DNA of 64,000 nucleotides from SZUA-430 sp964547645 (GCA_964547645.1 CAZJOM010000011.1:1-64000), one strand, 5' to 3'; positions 46,886 through 55,519 are shown, counted from the first letter of the stretch. Numbers and translations: made by a program. Notes: generated by a model not told the origin, from the letters alone.

Positions 46886-47052
46886 GGGGGTTCGTCTCCT
46901 GAAAACGAGGGAATGTGGTTTCCTGTTAACGCTGACAATGGCATGCCGAACCGGCCCCGGCCAAGGCAGTTCCTGGTTTCGTGAGCCGGATTTGAACGGT
47001 CTGCAAGGCGGTCCTTAACGCATCTGCGGTAGGAAATGCCCGACAACAGGCG

Positions 47053-47070
47053 TACAATGCTGCGCAGCAT
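47053..47070 (+). promoter_or_regulatory. Candidate phaR control site: 14-bp perfect palindrome next to a -10-like box
   Basis: ATGCTGCGCAGCAT (47057-47070) is a perfect palindrome that overlaps TACAAT (47053-47058), a -10-like box 59 nt before the phaR ATG. PhaR proteins bind CTGC/GCAG-type dyads in other alphaproteobacteria, as I recall, so autoregulation is plausible. No good -35 was found. The 46886-47116 spacer also serves divergent phaA. Confidence 0.5.
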
Positions 47071-47116
47071 AGACGCCACCGCAGCGCAACAATACGGCAC
47101 TCTGAGGCCTCCACGA

Positions 47117-47725
47117 ATGACCCCGAACAACGCCGAACCCGTCACGATCAAGAAGTACGCGAACCGCCGCCTCTACAACACGGCGACCTCGAGCTACGTG
47201 ACGCTCGACCACCTCGCCGACATGGTCAAGCGCGGTCAGGAGTTCAACGTCTACGACGCCAAATCGGGCGAAGACATCACCCGCTCGGTGCTGACCCAGA
47301 TCATCTTCGAGGAAGAGGGCAAAGTGGGCGGCCAACAGCTGCTACCGATCCAGTTCCTGCGCCAGTTGATCCGCTTCTACGGCGACAGCATGCAAGCCCT
47401 AGTGCCCGGATATTTGAACCTCAGCATGGATTCCTTCTCCCGCAATCACGAGCGCATCCGCGATCAAGTGACCAGCGCCTTCGGCGGCAAGGGGATGCTC
47501 AAGGAGTTCGAATCCATCGCTCGCCAGAACATGCAGATGTTCGAGCGCGCGGTGCGCATGTTCACCCCCTTCGGCGCCCTCATGAAAACCCGCGAGGAAG
47601 CGGCGGCCAACGGCACCGAAGACCACACCACGCAGGCGGCCGACGAAGAGATCGCCGAACTGAAAGCCCAGATCGACGCCATGCGCCGTCAGATCGACGA
47701 CCTGGCAAGCCGCAAGCAAGGCTGA
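47117..47725 (+). CDS. phaR: Polyhydroxyalkanoate synthesis repressor PhaR
   Basis: 202 residues. The PHB accumulation regulatory DNA-binding domain reads VTIKKYANRRLYNTATSSYV and DHLADMVKRGQEFNVYDAKS. A second helical domain and a C-terminal coiled coil (about 175-200, EEIAELKAQIDAMRRQ) follow. PhaR represses pha and phasin genes and binds the polymer. The start is ATG 47117; upstream in-frame codons back to 47036 cover the palindrome and are probably untranslated. Confidence 0.94.
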   Translation: MTPNNAEPVTIKKYANRRLYNTATSSYVTLDHLADMVKRGQEFNVYDAKSGEDITRSVLTQIIFEEEGKVGGQQLLPIQFLRQLIRFYGDSMQALVPGYLNLSMDSFSRNHERIRDQVTSAFGGKGMLKEFESIARQNMQMFERAVRMFTPFGALMKTREEAAANGTEDHTTQAADEEIAELKAQIDAMRRQIDDLASRKQG

Positions 47726-47818
47726 CCCCTGCGTTCCGCAGCGGCTTTTGCACGACCCTTGCCGGAAAGGGCCGTTTGCCCATATCCATGACCATGCTTG
47801 GGTAAGGTGCAAAGAAAG

Positions 47819-48364
47819 ATGCGTTCGCTACTTCGTCAATCAATCGCGTGGGGTGTATGTCTTCTGGCCTTGGGCTCGCTAACGGCCTCGGCCGCGAACC
47901 CGAAAGACCTCGCCCGCATCAAGAACCTGAGCACCTTCTCCGAATGCCTTCGCTGCGATCTGTCGAAGGCGGATTTGCGCGATGCCTTTATGCAGCTGGC
48001 GGTCCTGATCGACGCCAACCTCTCCGGCGGCAGGTTCGACGGCGCGACGTTCGCCGGCGCGCAGCTGAACAACGCAAACATGTCGAACGCGAGCTTCACT
48101 TACGTCAACTTCTCAGGCACCCAGCTGCAAGGCGCCGACCTGCGTGGCGCAAACCTCTCGAACGCGTGGGTGAACTGGGCCTGGTTCAAGGGTGCGAAGC
48201 TCGACGGCGCGAACTTCACCAACACCAAAATGATCGGCGCCCAGTTGCAGGGCGCCGATCTTTCGAAAGTCATCGGCCTAACGAGCAAGCAAGTGCAAAA
48301 CGCTTGCGGCGACTCGCTGACGAAACTCCCGCCCGGCGTGTCGCCGCCCTGGTGCCCGTTCTAA
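47819..48364 (+). CDS. Secreted pentapeptide-repeat protein
   Basis: 181 residues. A signal peptide (SIAWGVCLLALGSLTASA, about 7-25) is followed by LSTFSECLRCDLSKADL and about 14 pentapeptide repeats of A(D/N)Lxx type (SGGRFDGATFAGAQLNNAN, QGADLRGANLSNAW). These should fold as a right-handed quadrilateral beta-helix. The last 25 residues carry a paired Cys. Function unknown. The start is ATG 47819; a TTG at 47798 is possible. It converges on the VOC gene with one base between stops. Confidence 0.85.
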   Translation: MRSLLRQSIAWGVCLLALGSLTASAANPKDLARIKNLSTFSECLRCDLSKADLRDAFMQLAVLIDANLSGGRFDGATFAGAQLNNANMSNASFTYVNFSGTQLQGADLRGANLSNAWVNWAWFKGAKLDGANFTNTKMIGAQLQGADLSKVIGLTSKQVQNACGDSLTKLPPGVSPPWCPF

Positions 48365-48365
48365 C

Positions 48366-48752
48366 TTACTTCTTGGGCACCATGCAGAACGCGACGAACT
48401 TGTTTCCGTCGAGATCGCGGAAGTAGCCGCCGTAGAAACCGCTGTTGGCTTCTGCCGGACGGAACCCCGGCGCGCCTTCGTCCTTGCCGCCAAGCGCCGT
48501 CGCCTTAGCGTGCACCTTCTGAACCTCTTCCGGCGAGGCGACAGCCAGCGCCACCATCGTACCATTGCCGGCAGTCGCCGCCTTCCCGTCATGCGGCTTG
48601 ATCACCATGACCTGCGGACCCTTGCCGTTGCTCCAGCCCGTCATCCGCTCGTTGTCCCAGCCGCGCTTTCCGCCGATTTCGCCGAACACGCCGTCGAAAA
48701 ACTTGCGCGCCCGCTCGATATCGTTCGTGCCCAACGTCAAATACCCGATCAT
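48366..48752 (-). CDS. VOC (glyoxalase/bleomycin resistance) family protein
   Basis: 128 residues with one vicinal-oxygen-chelate domain: MIGYLTLGTNDIERARKFFD at the start, and GGYFRDLDGNKFVAFCMV at the end. The substrate is unknown. AAGGGA lies 6 nt before the ATG at 48752, which I preferred to a frame start at 48785. Confidence 0.88.
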   Translation of the reverse strand: MIGYLTLGTNDIERARKFFDGVFGEIGGKRGWDNERMTGWSNGKGPQVMVIKPHDGKAATAGNGTMVALAVASPEEVQKVHAKATALGGKDEGAPGFRPAEANSGFYGGYFRDLDGNKFVAFCMVPKK

Positions 48753-48898
48753 CACATTTCCCTTTGTTTTGAAGGCCAATGCCACTTCTTAGCGCTCAAA
48801 GCACGCCAAGGACAACGGACTATTTGCGAGCACGCCCCGCGCATTTTCGAGCTAAGCTTGGCCTTCACGCGCAAAGCCCAACGCCCTAAGCTCACCAA

Positions 48899-49765
48899 AT
48901 GAACATCAAAGAAATCTGGCGTTACCCCGTAAAGTCGATGGGCGGCGAACGCCTCACAGAAACCGACCTGACGAAGGGTGGCATCCCTTACGACCGTGGT
49001 TGGGCCGTGCGCGACGAAAGCGACAAGACCATCCGTGGCGCCAAACACCTCGGCGCACTGATGAGCTGCAGCGCGCGCTATCTGATGGATACGCCCGCCA
49101 CCCCAGTCCCGAAGGCCGAGATAACGCTGCCCGACGGCCGCCGCATCGTGAGCGACGACGCTAAGATCAACGCCATCCTCTCCGACATCTGCGGCCGCGC
49201 CGTATCTCTTTGGCCCTTGCAGCCCCGCGAACGCGAAGAGCACTACCGTGCCGTCGCGCCTGCCGATATCGAAGCCTATCTACGTGGCATCTTCGCCCTT
49301 GAACCGAACGAGCCGCTCCCCAACCTTGGCGCCTTTCCGCCGGACGTGTTGCAGGAAATCTCACTCTACGCCTCGCCACGGGGCACATATTTTGATGCCT
49401 TTCCTGTCAACGTCCTGACCGAAGCATCGCTGCGCTACATGAAGGCGCTCTTGCCGGACTCCGTCATCGACGTGCGCCGCTTCCGCCCGAACTTCCTGGT
49501 CGAAAGCGGCAATGCCGCCACACCCATCGAGTTCGATTGGGTCGGCCAAGAAGTCAGCCTCGGCGCCGCGCGCATCGCCGCCGTCATGCGCTGCCCACGC
49601 TGCATCATGACGACCCGCGCCCAAGAAGGCCCCGGCCGAAACCTGCCGCGCGACAGCGCCATCATGCGCACGCTCGTGCGTGAAACCGAACAAAACCTAT
49701 CGATCTATTGCACGGTCACGACCGAGGGCCGCGTCAAAACCGGCGACCCGGTCAGTGTGGGCTAA
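48899..49765 (+). CDS. MOSC-domain protein (molybdenum-cofactor sulfurase-like)
   Basis: 288 residues. The MOSC N-terminal beta-barrel begins MNIKEIWRYPVKSMGGERL. The MOSC domain proper runs from about 130 to 280, with the conserved Cys in AAVMRCPRCIMTTRAQ. Relatives (YcbX, mARC) use molybdenum cofactor to reduce N-hydroxylated compounds. No [2Fe-2S] ferredoxin domain follows, so a partner would be needed. The ATG at 48899 has no strong Shine-Dalgarno. Confidence 0.88.
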   Translation: MNIKEIWRYPVKSMGGERLTETDLTKGGIPYDRGWAVRDESDKTIRGAKHLGALMSCSARYLMDTPATPVPKAEITLPDGRRIVSDDAKINAILSDICGRAVSLWPLQPREREEHYRAVAPADIEAYLRGIFALEPNEPLPNLGAFPPDVLQEISLYASPRGTYFDAFPVNVLTEASLRYMKALLPDSVIDVRRFRPNFLVESGNAATPIEFDWVGQEVSLGAARIAAVMRCPRCIMTTRAQEGPGRNLPRDSAIMRTLVRETEQNLSIYCTVTTEGRVKTGDPVSVG

Positions 49766-50130
49766 ACCCCGCCGCGATCGTTGATCGCCCACTGAACGCC
49801 GACGAACGCACCTTTGATGCGCGGCAACAACGCGAGCGTAAGACCCACGATCGACGGGATCGCGATCGCCAGCAACCATGCCATAGGCCAATCGAGTACC
49901 GCGCTGGAGAACAGCACGGGGGCAATCACCAAATGGCCGACGATCAGGATCGTGAAATAGGCAGGTCCGTCATCCGACCGATATTGCGCCAGGGAGTGCC
50001 CACACGAAGGGCACACAGCTTCCACTTTGAGATACGCGCGAAACAACCGCCCCTCACCGCACGCCGGGCAACGCCCGAACAAACCGCGCTTGAGGCCGTC
50101 CCATACGGAACGCTGCTGAAACTGGGTCAA
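49762..50130 (-). CDS. DUF983 membrane protein
   Basis: 122 residues. A zinc-ribbon-like part has GRCPACGEGRLFRAYLKV and AVCPSCGHSLAQYRSDD (two CxxC). Two transmembrane helices follow (FTILIVGHLVIAPVLFSSA; MAWLLAIAIPSIVGLTLALL). This is the DUF983 layout, often linked to cytochrome oxidase regions but not here. I chose TTG 50130, with GGGAGA 5 nt upstream; the frame is open further into the neighbouring gene. Its stop overlaps the convergent MOSC stop. Confidence 0.85.
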   Translation of the reverse strand: MTQFQQRSVWDGLKRGLFGRCPACGEGRLFRAYLKVEAVCPSCGHSLAQYRSDDGPAYFTILIVGHLVIAPVLFSSAVLDWPMAWLLAIAIPSIVGLTLALLPRIKGAFVGVQWAINDRGGV

Positions 50131-50192
50131 CGGAATCTCCCGACGCCAACGCACCGGAGGATGTAGGGCGTTCAGCCGCCGATTGCACTGCG

Positions 50193-51887
50193 TCAGGCGG
50201 TCCAGGGCTCTTTGACGTCGGGCTTGCCGAAGTAGAAGCCTTGAAAATAGTCGACGCCGAACGCGCGCAGAATATCGGCCTCGCGCGCATCGCCCACCCA
50301 CTCGCCGACCGTCGACAGATTGAAGTTCTTCGCCAAATCGACCAGCGTGCGCACGAAGATCTGATTGTCGCGGCTGTCGGCCAAACCCTTCACGAACGAA
50401 CCGTCGACCTTGACCATGTCGACCTTGAGCGACTGCAAATTGCGGAACGACGTATAGCCTGCGCCAAAATCGTCGATCGCAACCTTCGCACCCAAAGCAC
50501 GAACGCGGCTGACGAAGCGCATACTCTCTTCGATATCGAGGAGCGCCGCCGTCTCTGTCAGCTCCACGATCATCCGCGGCGCCACTTCCGCGTGATTTTC
50601 GATGTAGGAGACAAACGCTTCCAATGTCGGTCGGTCGCTTGCGGTCATACCCGAAACGTTCAGCGACAGACAGGCCCCGCGATACTTCTTCAGCGTCGCG
50701 ACCGTCAGTTCCAGCACGCGGTAGTCGAGCCGGCGCACCAGCCCCAATTGCTCAGCAACCGGCACGAAGTCGCCGGCGGCGATCACTTGACCTTCCGGCC
50801 GCACGATGCGCACCAGGCATTCGTGCGCCACCGCTTCATTGGTCTTCGCATCGACAATCGCCTGATAGGCGAGCACCACGCGGTTCTCCGCCATTGCGGT
50901 CACGATCTGATCGCCGATCGAAACCGTGCGCTTGCGCAACGACTCGCGCTGCGGCGAATGAGAATAGACGGCGAAGTTGTCGCGCCCCTGCGCCTTCGCA
51001 CGGTCGAGCGCTTCTTCGGCCCGCGCCATCGCTTCCTGGCTGTTGCGTGCGTCTTGCGGTAAAGCGATCGCACCGATCGAGATCGTGACGCTGACGGCAC
51101 CACCTCGCGTCGGGATCACCCGCGCGCGCGCCGCTGCGCGAAGAGCCGCCGCACGACCCTCCATCTGCGCTGCCGTACAGCCTTCCAAAATCAAACCGAA
51201 CTTGTTGCCGGCCGTGCGCCCAACAACGCAACCCTGCCCCGCCGCTTCCGCGAGACGCCGTCCGATCGCGACAATCACCTCGTCCGCGATATCGAACCCG
51301 TAGGCTTCGTTGATCACCGCCAGATCGTCGATCGCGGCGACGACATAGACCGCGGGACTCCGCTCCGCCGTCGGGGTCAATTCCAGGTGATGTGCCAAAC
51401 GTTCGCGCAAACGCAGACGGTTCAAGTGTCCCGTCATCTCGTCGTAGCTCGCCGCCCACGACAGATGCGCCTCGCGGGTCTTGCGTTCTGTGACATTGCG
51501 CACAGTACCGACAATCCTCTCAGCCTGCCCGTTCGCCCCCGCTAAGCAGACGCCGCACTCTTCGACCCAAACCGGCACACCCGCGCCCTTCAGCGCGTAT
51601 TCCAGACGAAACGGCTCGCCGTCCGCCGGCGGCGACAACACCAACCGCAACCGCGCTTCCGCCGCGTCTTGATCGATCAGCGCGTGAAACCCGGCATCGC
51701 TCTCGAATTGCGAAGGTTGGCCCAAACCAAGATGCGCGCTCGGATCGCCCGACCAAGCAATACGCCCATCGCCGGGCGTCCAGTCGTAGACCACGTCACC
51801 CGCCGCAGCGAGTGCCAGGCGCAAACGTTCGGCCTCGCTGAGTTCAGCAAGTCGCTGCACTTGAGATGATTGTCGACGGCTGAACAC
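50193..51887 (-). CDS. PAS-GGDEF(degenerate)-EAL protein, putative c-di-GMP phosphodiesterase
   Basis: 564 residues. A PAS-like sensor spans about 20-140 (AGDVVYDWTPGDGRIAWSGD, GTVRNVTERK). The GGDEF domain keeps its fold, but the signature is AGNKF (226-230), so it cannot be a diguanylate cyclase. The EAL domain (about 325-560) has ECL at 356-358 in place of EAL with the Glu kept, then LSLNVSGM, IVELTETAAL, AIDDFGAGYTSF, VKVDGSFVKGL and DYFQGFYFGKP. It is likely a phosphodiesterase or c-di-GMP sensor. GTG start at 51887. Confidence 0.85.
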   Translation of the reverse strand: MFSRRQSSQVQRLAELSEAERLRLALAAAGDVVYDWTPGDGRIAWSGDPSAHLGLGQPSQFESDAGFHALIDQDAAEARLRLVLSPPADGEPFRLEYALKGAGVPVWVEECGVCLAGANGQAERIVGTVRNVTERKTREAHLSWAASYDEMTGHLNRLRLRERLAHHLELTPTAERSPAVYVVAAIDDLAVINEAYGFDIADEVIVAIGRRLAEAAGQGCVVGRTAGNKFGLILEGCTAAQMEGRAAALRAAARARVIPTRGGAVSVTISIGAIALPQDARNSQEAMARAEEALDRAKAQGRDNFAVYSHSPQRESLRKRTVSIGDQIVTAMAENRVVLAYQAIVDAKTNEAVAHECLVRIVRPEGQVIAAGDFVPVAEQLGLVRRLDYRVLELTVATLKKYRGACLSLNVSGMTASDRPTLEAFVSYIENHAEVAPRMIVELTETAALLDIEESMRFVSRVRALGAKVAIDDFGAGYTSFRNLQSLKVDMVKVDGSFVKGLADSRDNQIFVRTLVDLAKNFNLSTVGEWVGDAREADILRAFGVDYFQGFYFGKPDVKEPWTA

Positions 51888-52086
51888 GGCTTTCTTGCCC
51901 CACCAAATGCCGCACGCGGAGGGTTTCTCCCTTCTCGCGTCCTACGCAAAGGAGCCTACCGGTCCAACGTTTAACAAACGCCAACACCACCTCGCTGCAA
52001 CGTCAGCCCAACATGGCGAAGTCGTTGTTAAGCTTAAAGAATTCCCACGCGCCACTGGCACGCGTGCTGCGTTGTTGAGCAGTGCG

Positions 52087-52416
52087 ATGACCAGCGTGAA
52101 TTCAATTTGTCCCATTTCGGCGCGACCGGCGTTTTTCGGTTCACGTCGAATAGCGCCGGCCGCAGCCACCTCCCGTTCGAAGGCTTGGGGAGCGCGGCCT
52201 GCGGTAGAGGAGTTGCGGCCGGCGCACAGTTCTTCTTCGGAAGCCGAAACCGAACTCGTCGCGCGCCGAGGGCATCTGCCCGTCGCCAGCTTCGTCGCCC
52301 ATGTTCTCGGCCAATACGAGGCTTTCGAAAGCGTTGACGCGAAGACGGCCGCGCAGTCCTACGAAGCCGCCGCGCGCTTGCACACACCCTGGCACTATCT
52401 CACGACGTCGCTCTAA
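52087..52416 (+). CDS. Small conserved hypothetical protein
   Basis: 109 residues. The C-terminal half (LPVASFVAHVLGQYEAFESV, QSYEAAARLHTPW) has the FxAxVLGQ...YxAAA pattern of small proteins seen in many alphaproteobacteria. The N-terminal half is Ser/Ala-rich and may be disordered. I recognise no function. The frame is open upstream to 51895, but that part has no protein character. Its stop overlaps the next, convergent gene by 4 nt. Confidence 0.55.
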   Translation: MTSVNSICPISARPAFFGSRRIAPAAATSRSKAWGARPAVEELRPAHSSSSEAETELVARRGHLPVASFVAHVLGQYEAFESVDAKTAAQSYEAAARLHTPWHYLTTSL

Positions 52417-52748
52417 CCCTTCGGCGTCAACGCGAGCGTCTTGAGCTCGACGATCATCCGCTCGATCCGCGTCAACCGTTCGTTCATCTCTTCCAAACGT
52501 TTTCCGACGTCGCCGCCCTCCTCAGGCACCGGCGTCGATACCCCGGCCCGGATCGCGACATCCCCGACCGCGACCTTTAGATACTTGGCCAACGCCAATA
52601 CCTCCGCCGCCCGCAGTTCCCGCTGATCCTTCCAGAGCTCCGCCACTTGCTCCGCTGAAAGCTTAAGCAACCGCCCCACGTCGTCCCGCGTCGCGCCCAG
52701 TTCCTTGAGCCGCGCATCGAACCAAGCCTGATCGAAAAATAGCGCCAT
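52413..52748 (-). CDS. Small helix-turn-helix protein with C-terminal coiled coil
   Basis: 111 residues. Residues about 8-65 (LKELGATRDDVGRLLKLSAE, KYLKVAVGDVAIRAG) look like an XRE-type fold. About 80-106 (GDVGKRLEEMNERLTRIERM) is a short coiled coil that may dimerise it. It lies 3 nt downstream of the enoyl-CoA hydratase gene and is probably co-transcribed. Targets unknown. Confidence 0.72.
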   Translation of the reverse strand: MALFFDQAWFDARLKELGATRDDVGRLLKLSAEQVAELWKDQRELRAAEVLALAKYLKVAVGDVAIRAGVSTPVPEEGGDVGKRLEEMNERLTRIERMIVELKTLALTPKG

Positions 52749-52751
52749 CGT

Positions 52752-53555
52752 TCAACGCCCCTTGAACTGCGGCGCGCGCTTCTCAAGGAAACTCGCCACG
52801 CCTTCGCGATGATCCTCCGTCTGAAACAAGCGGCCCAGCGTGCCCGAAACCCAGCTGCCGAACTCCCGCGCGTCGCGCACGGAAGCGCGCCGCAGCCCAT
52901 CTTTCATGAACCGAAGCGCCAGCGGCGCGTTTGAAGCTATGCGCTGCGCCAGCGAAAGCGCCGAACCGCGAAGCTCGTCATGTGCAACGACCTTCGAGAC
53001 CAACCCAATCCGTTCCGCCTCGCGCGCATCGATCACATCGCCCGTGAAAAGCAGCTCTGCCGCCTTTGCCGGCCCGACCAGACGCGGCAAGATCATCATC
53101 CCGCCGACATCCGTCACCAGCCCGCGCTTGATGAAGATCTCGCCGAATTGCGCCCGCTCCGACGCGATTCGGATATCGGCAAAAAGCGTCAACTCCATCC
53201 CCCAGCCGACCGCGACGCCGTTCACGGCCGCGATGATCGGGCGGTCGCACTCAAGCACGGCCTCCGCGGCAGGGGTCAATCGCGGCCGGACTGCCTGCAG
53301 CCGCGATTGCGACTGCTCGCGCTGCGGCCCCGTCATCATCTGCTTCACGTCTTCGCCGGAGCAAAACGCCGGGTCGGTTCCGGTCAAGACGACCACACGC
53401 ACCTGATTGTCATTCTGAATATGCCGGAACGTCGCCTCGACATCGGCATAGGCGCGCGCGTTCAAGGCATTGCGCACCTCCGGCCGATTCAAGGTTACGA
53501 TCGCCACGTGTCCGTCCAATTCATACGTCAAATGTGCAAGTTCCGGCGCCGCCAT
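52752..53555 (-). CDS. Enoyl-CoA hydratase/isomerase family protein
   Basis: 267 residues of crotonase fold: HVAIVTLNRPEVRNALNARA, the oxyanion-hole segment LTGTDPAFCSGEDVKQM, and PIIAAVNGVAVGWGMELTLF. The second catalytic region has Glu in FGEIFIKRGLVTDVGG. The crotonase family is broad, so the CoA substrate and reaction (hydration, isomerisation or hydrolysis) cannot be told. It is divergent from the Rieske oxygenase gene. Confidence 0.9.
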   Translation of the reverse strand: MAAPELAHLTYELDGHVAIVTLNRPEVRNALNARAYADVEATFRHIQNDNQVRVVVLTGTDPAFCSGEDVKQMMTGPQREQSQSRLQAVRPRLTPAAEAVLECDRPIIAAVNGVAVGWGMELTLFADIRIASERAQFGEIFIKRGLVTDVGGMMILPRLVGPAKAAELLFTGDVIDAREAERIGLVSKVVAHDELRGSALSLAQRIASNAPLALRFMKDGLRRASVRDAREFGSWVSGTLGRLFQTEDHREGVASFLEKRAPQFKGR

Positions 53556-53638
53556 TCGATACCTCCGCGTTCGCGTTCACTTTAGCGCGATTTGCCGCCT
53601 TTGCACGGGCGCCGCCGCTTTGGCATTGTCCGCCGCGC

Positions 53639-54691
53639 ATGAGCACTGCCGTCGCACAGACACCGATTTTCCTGCGAAATCTCTGGTATTTCGCGCTGCA
53701 TTCCCGCGCCGTAAAGCAAGGCCGCCTGCAGCACAAAACGATCATGGGCGAACCGATCGTGTTCGGGCGGAGCGAATCCGGCGAGGTATTCGCGCTTCGA
53801 GATCTCTGTCCGCATCGCGGCGTCCCCCTTTCCGCCGGCAAACTCGTCGAAGGCACCATCGAGTGCCCCTATCACGGCTGGCGCTTCAAGCCTTCCGGCC
53901 ACTGCTCGCTGATCCCCTCGCTCGTTGGCGAAGAAGGCGTCGAGCCTAGCAAGATCAGCGTCCGCAAGTACCCGATAGCCGAGCGCAACGGCCTGATCTG
54001 GGTCTTCATGGCCGAGGACGCGCAGCCCGGCAACGTTCCCGACGCGCCGACCTTGCCGCTCAATCCCGAAGCCCGGCCGACCTTAGTTGAAGCGCAAATG
54101 TTTCCGTGCGCGATCGATCACGCAGTCATCGGCCTGATGGACCCGGCTCACGGCCCCTTCGTACATAGAGCCTGGTGGTGGCGTTCTGCGAAGTCGATCC
54201 ACGCCAAAGCCAAGAAATACGCGCCGACGCACCTCGGCTTCACGATGGTGACCCACAAACCATCCGCGAACTCGACGCTCTACAAGCTTCTCGGCGGCGA
54301 TCGTTCGACCGAAATTTCTTTCCAATTACCTGGCATTCGCGTCGAGCACATCAAGGCCGGCCGCAACGAAGTCGTCGGCCTCACCACTTGCACGCCGATC
54401 AGCGAAAACGAAACCGAAGTCTCGCAGACGTTCTTCTGGAACATCTCGTGGATCGCGCCATTCAAGCCGATCGCTCAGCATGTCGCGCGCGTCTTCTTGG
54501 GCCAAGATCGCGACATGGTCGCGCTTCAGCAGCAAGGCCTAAAGTTCAACCCACGCCTCATGCTGATCCAAGACGCGGACGTTCCGGCGATGTGGTACCA
54601 CCGCCTCAAGAAGGAATGGGCCGAGGCCGGCGCCGCCAAGCGTCCGTTCGTCAATCCCGTTCCCGAAACGACGCTGCGCTGGCGCAGTTAA
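53639..54691 (+). CDS. Rieske 2Fe-2S aromatic-ring-hydroxylating-type oxygenase
   Basis: 350 residues. The Rieske cluster ligands are Cys57, His59, Cys76 and His79 (CPHRG, then CPYHG 16 residues later). The mononuclear iron motif is D-x2-H-x4-H at 168-176 (MDPAHGPFVH). The protein has the size of an alpha-subunit or a one-component oxygenase of the vanillate-demethylase type. No ferredoxin or reductase gene is nearby, so the electron donor is elsewhere. The start is ATG 53639; an upstream frame to 53534 overlaps the divergent crotonase gene. Confidence 0.9.
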   Translation: MSTAVAQTPIFLRNLWYFALHSRAVKQGRLQHKTIMGEPIVFGRSESGEVFALRDLCPHRGVPLSAGKLVEGTIECPYHGWRFKPSGHCSLIPSLVGEEGVEPSKISVRKYPIAERNGLIWVFMAEDAQPGNVPDAPTLPLNPEARPTLVEAQMFPCAIDHAVIGLMDPAHGPFVHRAWWWRSAKSIHAKAKKYAPTHLGFTMVTHKPSANSTLYKLLGGDRSTEISFQLPGIRVEHIKAGRNEVVGLTTCTPISENETEVSQTFFWNISWIAPFKPIAQHVARVFLGQDRDMVALQQQGLKFNPRLMLIQDADVPAMWYHRLKKEWAEAGAAKRPFVNPVPETTLRWRS

Positions 54692-54714
54692 CCAGGCACG
54701 CCGCTTGCGACTTT

Positions 54715-54771
54715 GACCTCGAAGACCGCTGAACCTGTCTCGATAGGGGACAGACGCGGGAAATCGAGGTC
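54715..54771 (+). promoter_or_regulatory. Nested stem-loop that sequesters the ribosome-binding site of the small ORF
   Basis: GACCTCGA (54715-54722) pairs perfectly with TCGAGGTC (54764-54771). The right arm contains GAGGT (54766-54770), the Shine-Dalgarno 7 nt before the ATG at 54778. A second stem CTGTC/GACAG (54735-54739 with 54749-54753) sits inside. This looks like a translation-control element such as a thermosensor or small-ligand leader; the function is inference. Confidence 0.5.
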
Positions 54772-54777
54772 CGTCAC

Positions 54778-54936
54778 ATGGCAATGCCGACGTTGGGAGA
54801 GCTTCGCTTTGCGCGCGATCTGTTCGACACCGAACGCCGCCCGCGGAAGCCACGCAATCAGCCGTTGAGCCCGGCACTACGCCGACTGTTCGACGGTGTG
54901 GTCGTACTGACCTTCGTGTTCTTCTTGTTCATGTAA
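54778..54936 (+). CDS. 52-residue putative small membrane protein
   Basis: A frame too short for most ORF cut-offs. It begins MAMPTLGELRFARDLF, is Arg/Pro-rich (RRPRKPRNQPLSPALRR) and ends with a 14-residue hydrophobic tail GVVVLTFVFFLFM-stop. A basic N-terminal part and a C-terminal hydrophobic segment suggest a tail-anchored peptide, N-terminus inside. The Shine-Dalgarno is ideal in spacing but lies inside a stem. It ends in the A-run of the opposing terminator. No family is recognised. Confidence 0.55.
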   Translation: MAMPTLGELRFARDLFDTERRPRKPRNQPLSPALRRLFDGVVVLTFVFFLFM

Positions 54937-54964
54937 AAAAGCGCGCCCCTTTGCAGGGACGCGC
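54935..54964 (-). terminator. Intrinsic terminator of the four-helix membrane protein gene
   Basis: On the minus strand GCGCG-T-CCCT, a GCAA loop and AGGG-G-CGCGC are followed by TTTTTT. It overlaps the stop codon of the convergent small ORF, so it may serve both directions; on the plus strand only TCTTCTC follows. Confidence 0.75.
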
Positions 54965-54987
54965 TCTTCTCGCCAACCAGGCAATCG

Positions 54988-55437
54988 TTAGTTCGTTCCG
55001 GCGATTCCAACCGGCGCGCCGAAGTCGCGCTTGGCAGCCACGATCGTGACCGTGAAGCCGGCAATGACGTCCAAAATCGTCATCATCGTCAGCATGAAGA
55101 ACACCGAGTTCGAAAAGCCCTGCATCGTGATGAACTGGATGATGCACACCACCGCAAGCAGCATCGACAGCCCGTGATTGATGATCGACATCGCGTCCGT
55201 GCGCGTCGACTTCACGATTTCCACGAACAGCAGCAGCAAGCTCAAGCCCATGAAAACGTCGGCGAACCCAACGCCCCACGCGTCGCCGGAAAACATGCTG
55301 ACCGTGAAAATCGCCGAGTGCATCCAGTTGGCCACATCGGCCTTAGGCGCGATCCCCGTCAGCACGACAAAATTGTAAAGAATGAGCGGGAATACCAACA
55401 GCGGAATGATATTCAACGCCGACAACGATCTGCCCAT
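54988..55437 (-). CDS. Hypothetical four-helix membrane protein
   Basis: 149 residues with four transmembrane segments: LNIIPLLVFPLILYNFVVL, GFADVFMGLSLLLLFVEIV, INHGLSMLLAVVCIIQFITM and SVFFMLTMMTILDVIAGFTV. It looks like a conserved alphaproteobacterial integral membrane protein of unknown role. It is monocistronic: 82 nt separate it from the LAB_N gene stop and a terminator follows. Confidence 0.78.
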   Translation of the reverse strand: MGRSLSALNIIPLLVFPLILYNFVVLTGIAPKADVANWMHSAIFTVSMFSGDAWGVGFADVFMGLSLLLLFVEIVKSTRTDAMSIINHGLSMLLAVVCIIQFITMQGFSNSVFFMLTMMTILDVIAGFTVTIVAAKRDFGAPVGIAGTN

Positions 55438-55519
55438 GTAACTCGTATCCTCCCGTTAGCCCCCTTGGCCGACATGATCCAACCTTATCAGCCGCGGGAA
55501 GTTCGGCCAAGTTCCAGGG

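Noticed and set aside
51895..52086. N-terminal extension of the 109-residue protein
   Set aside because: Open frame only; no Shine-Dalgarno at the upstream ATG and no protein-like composition.
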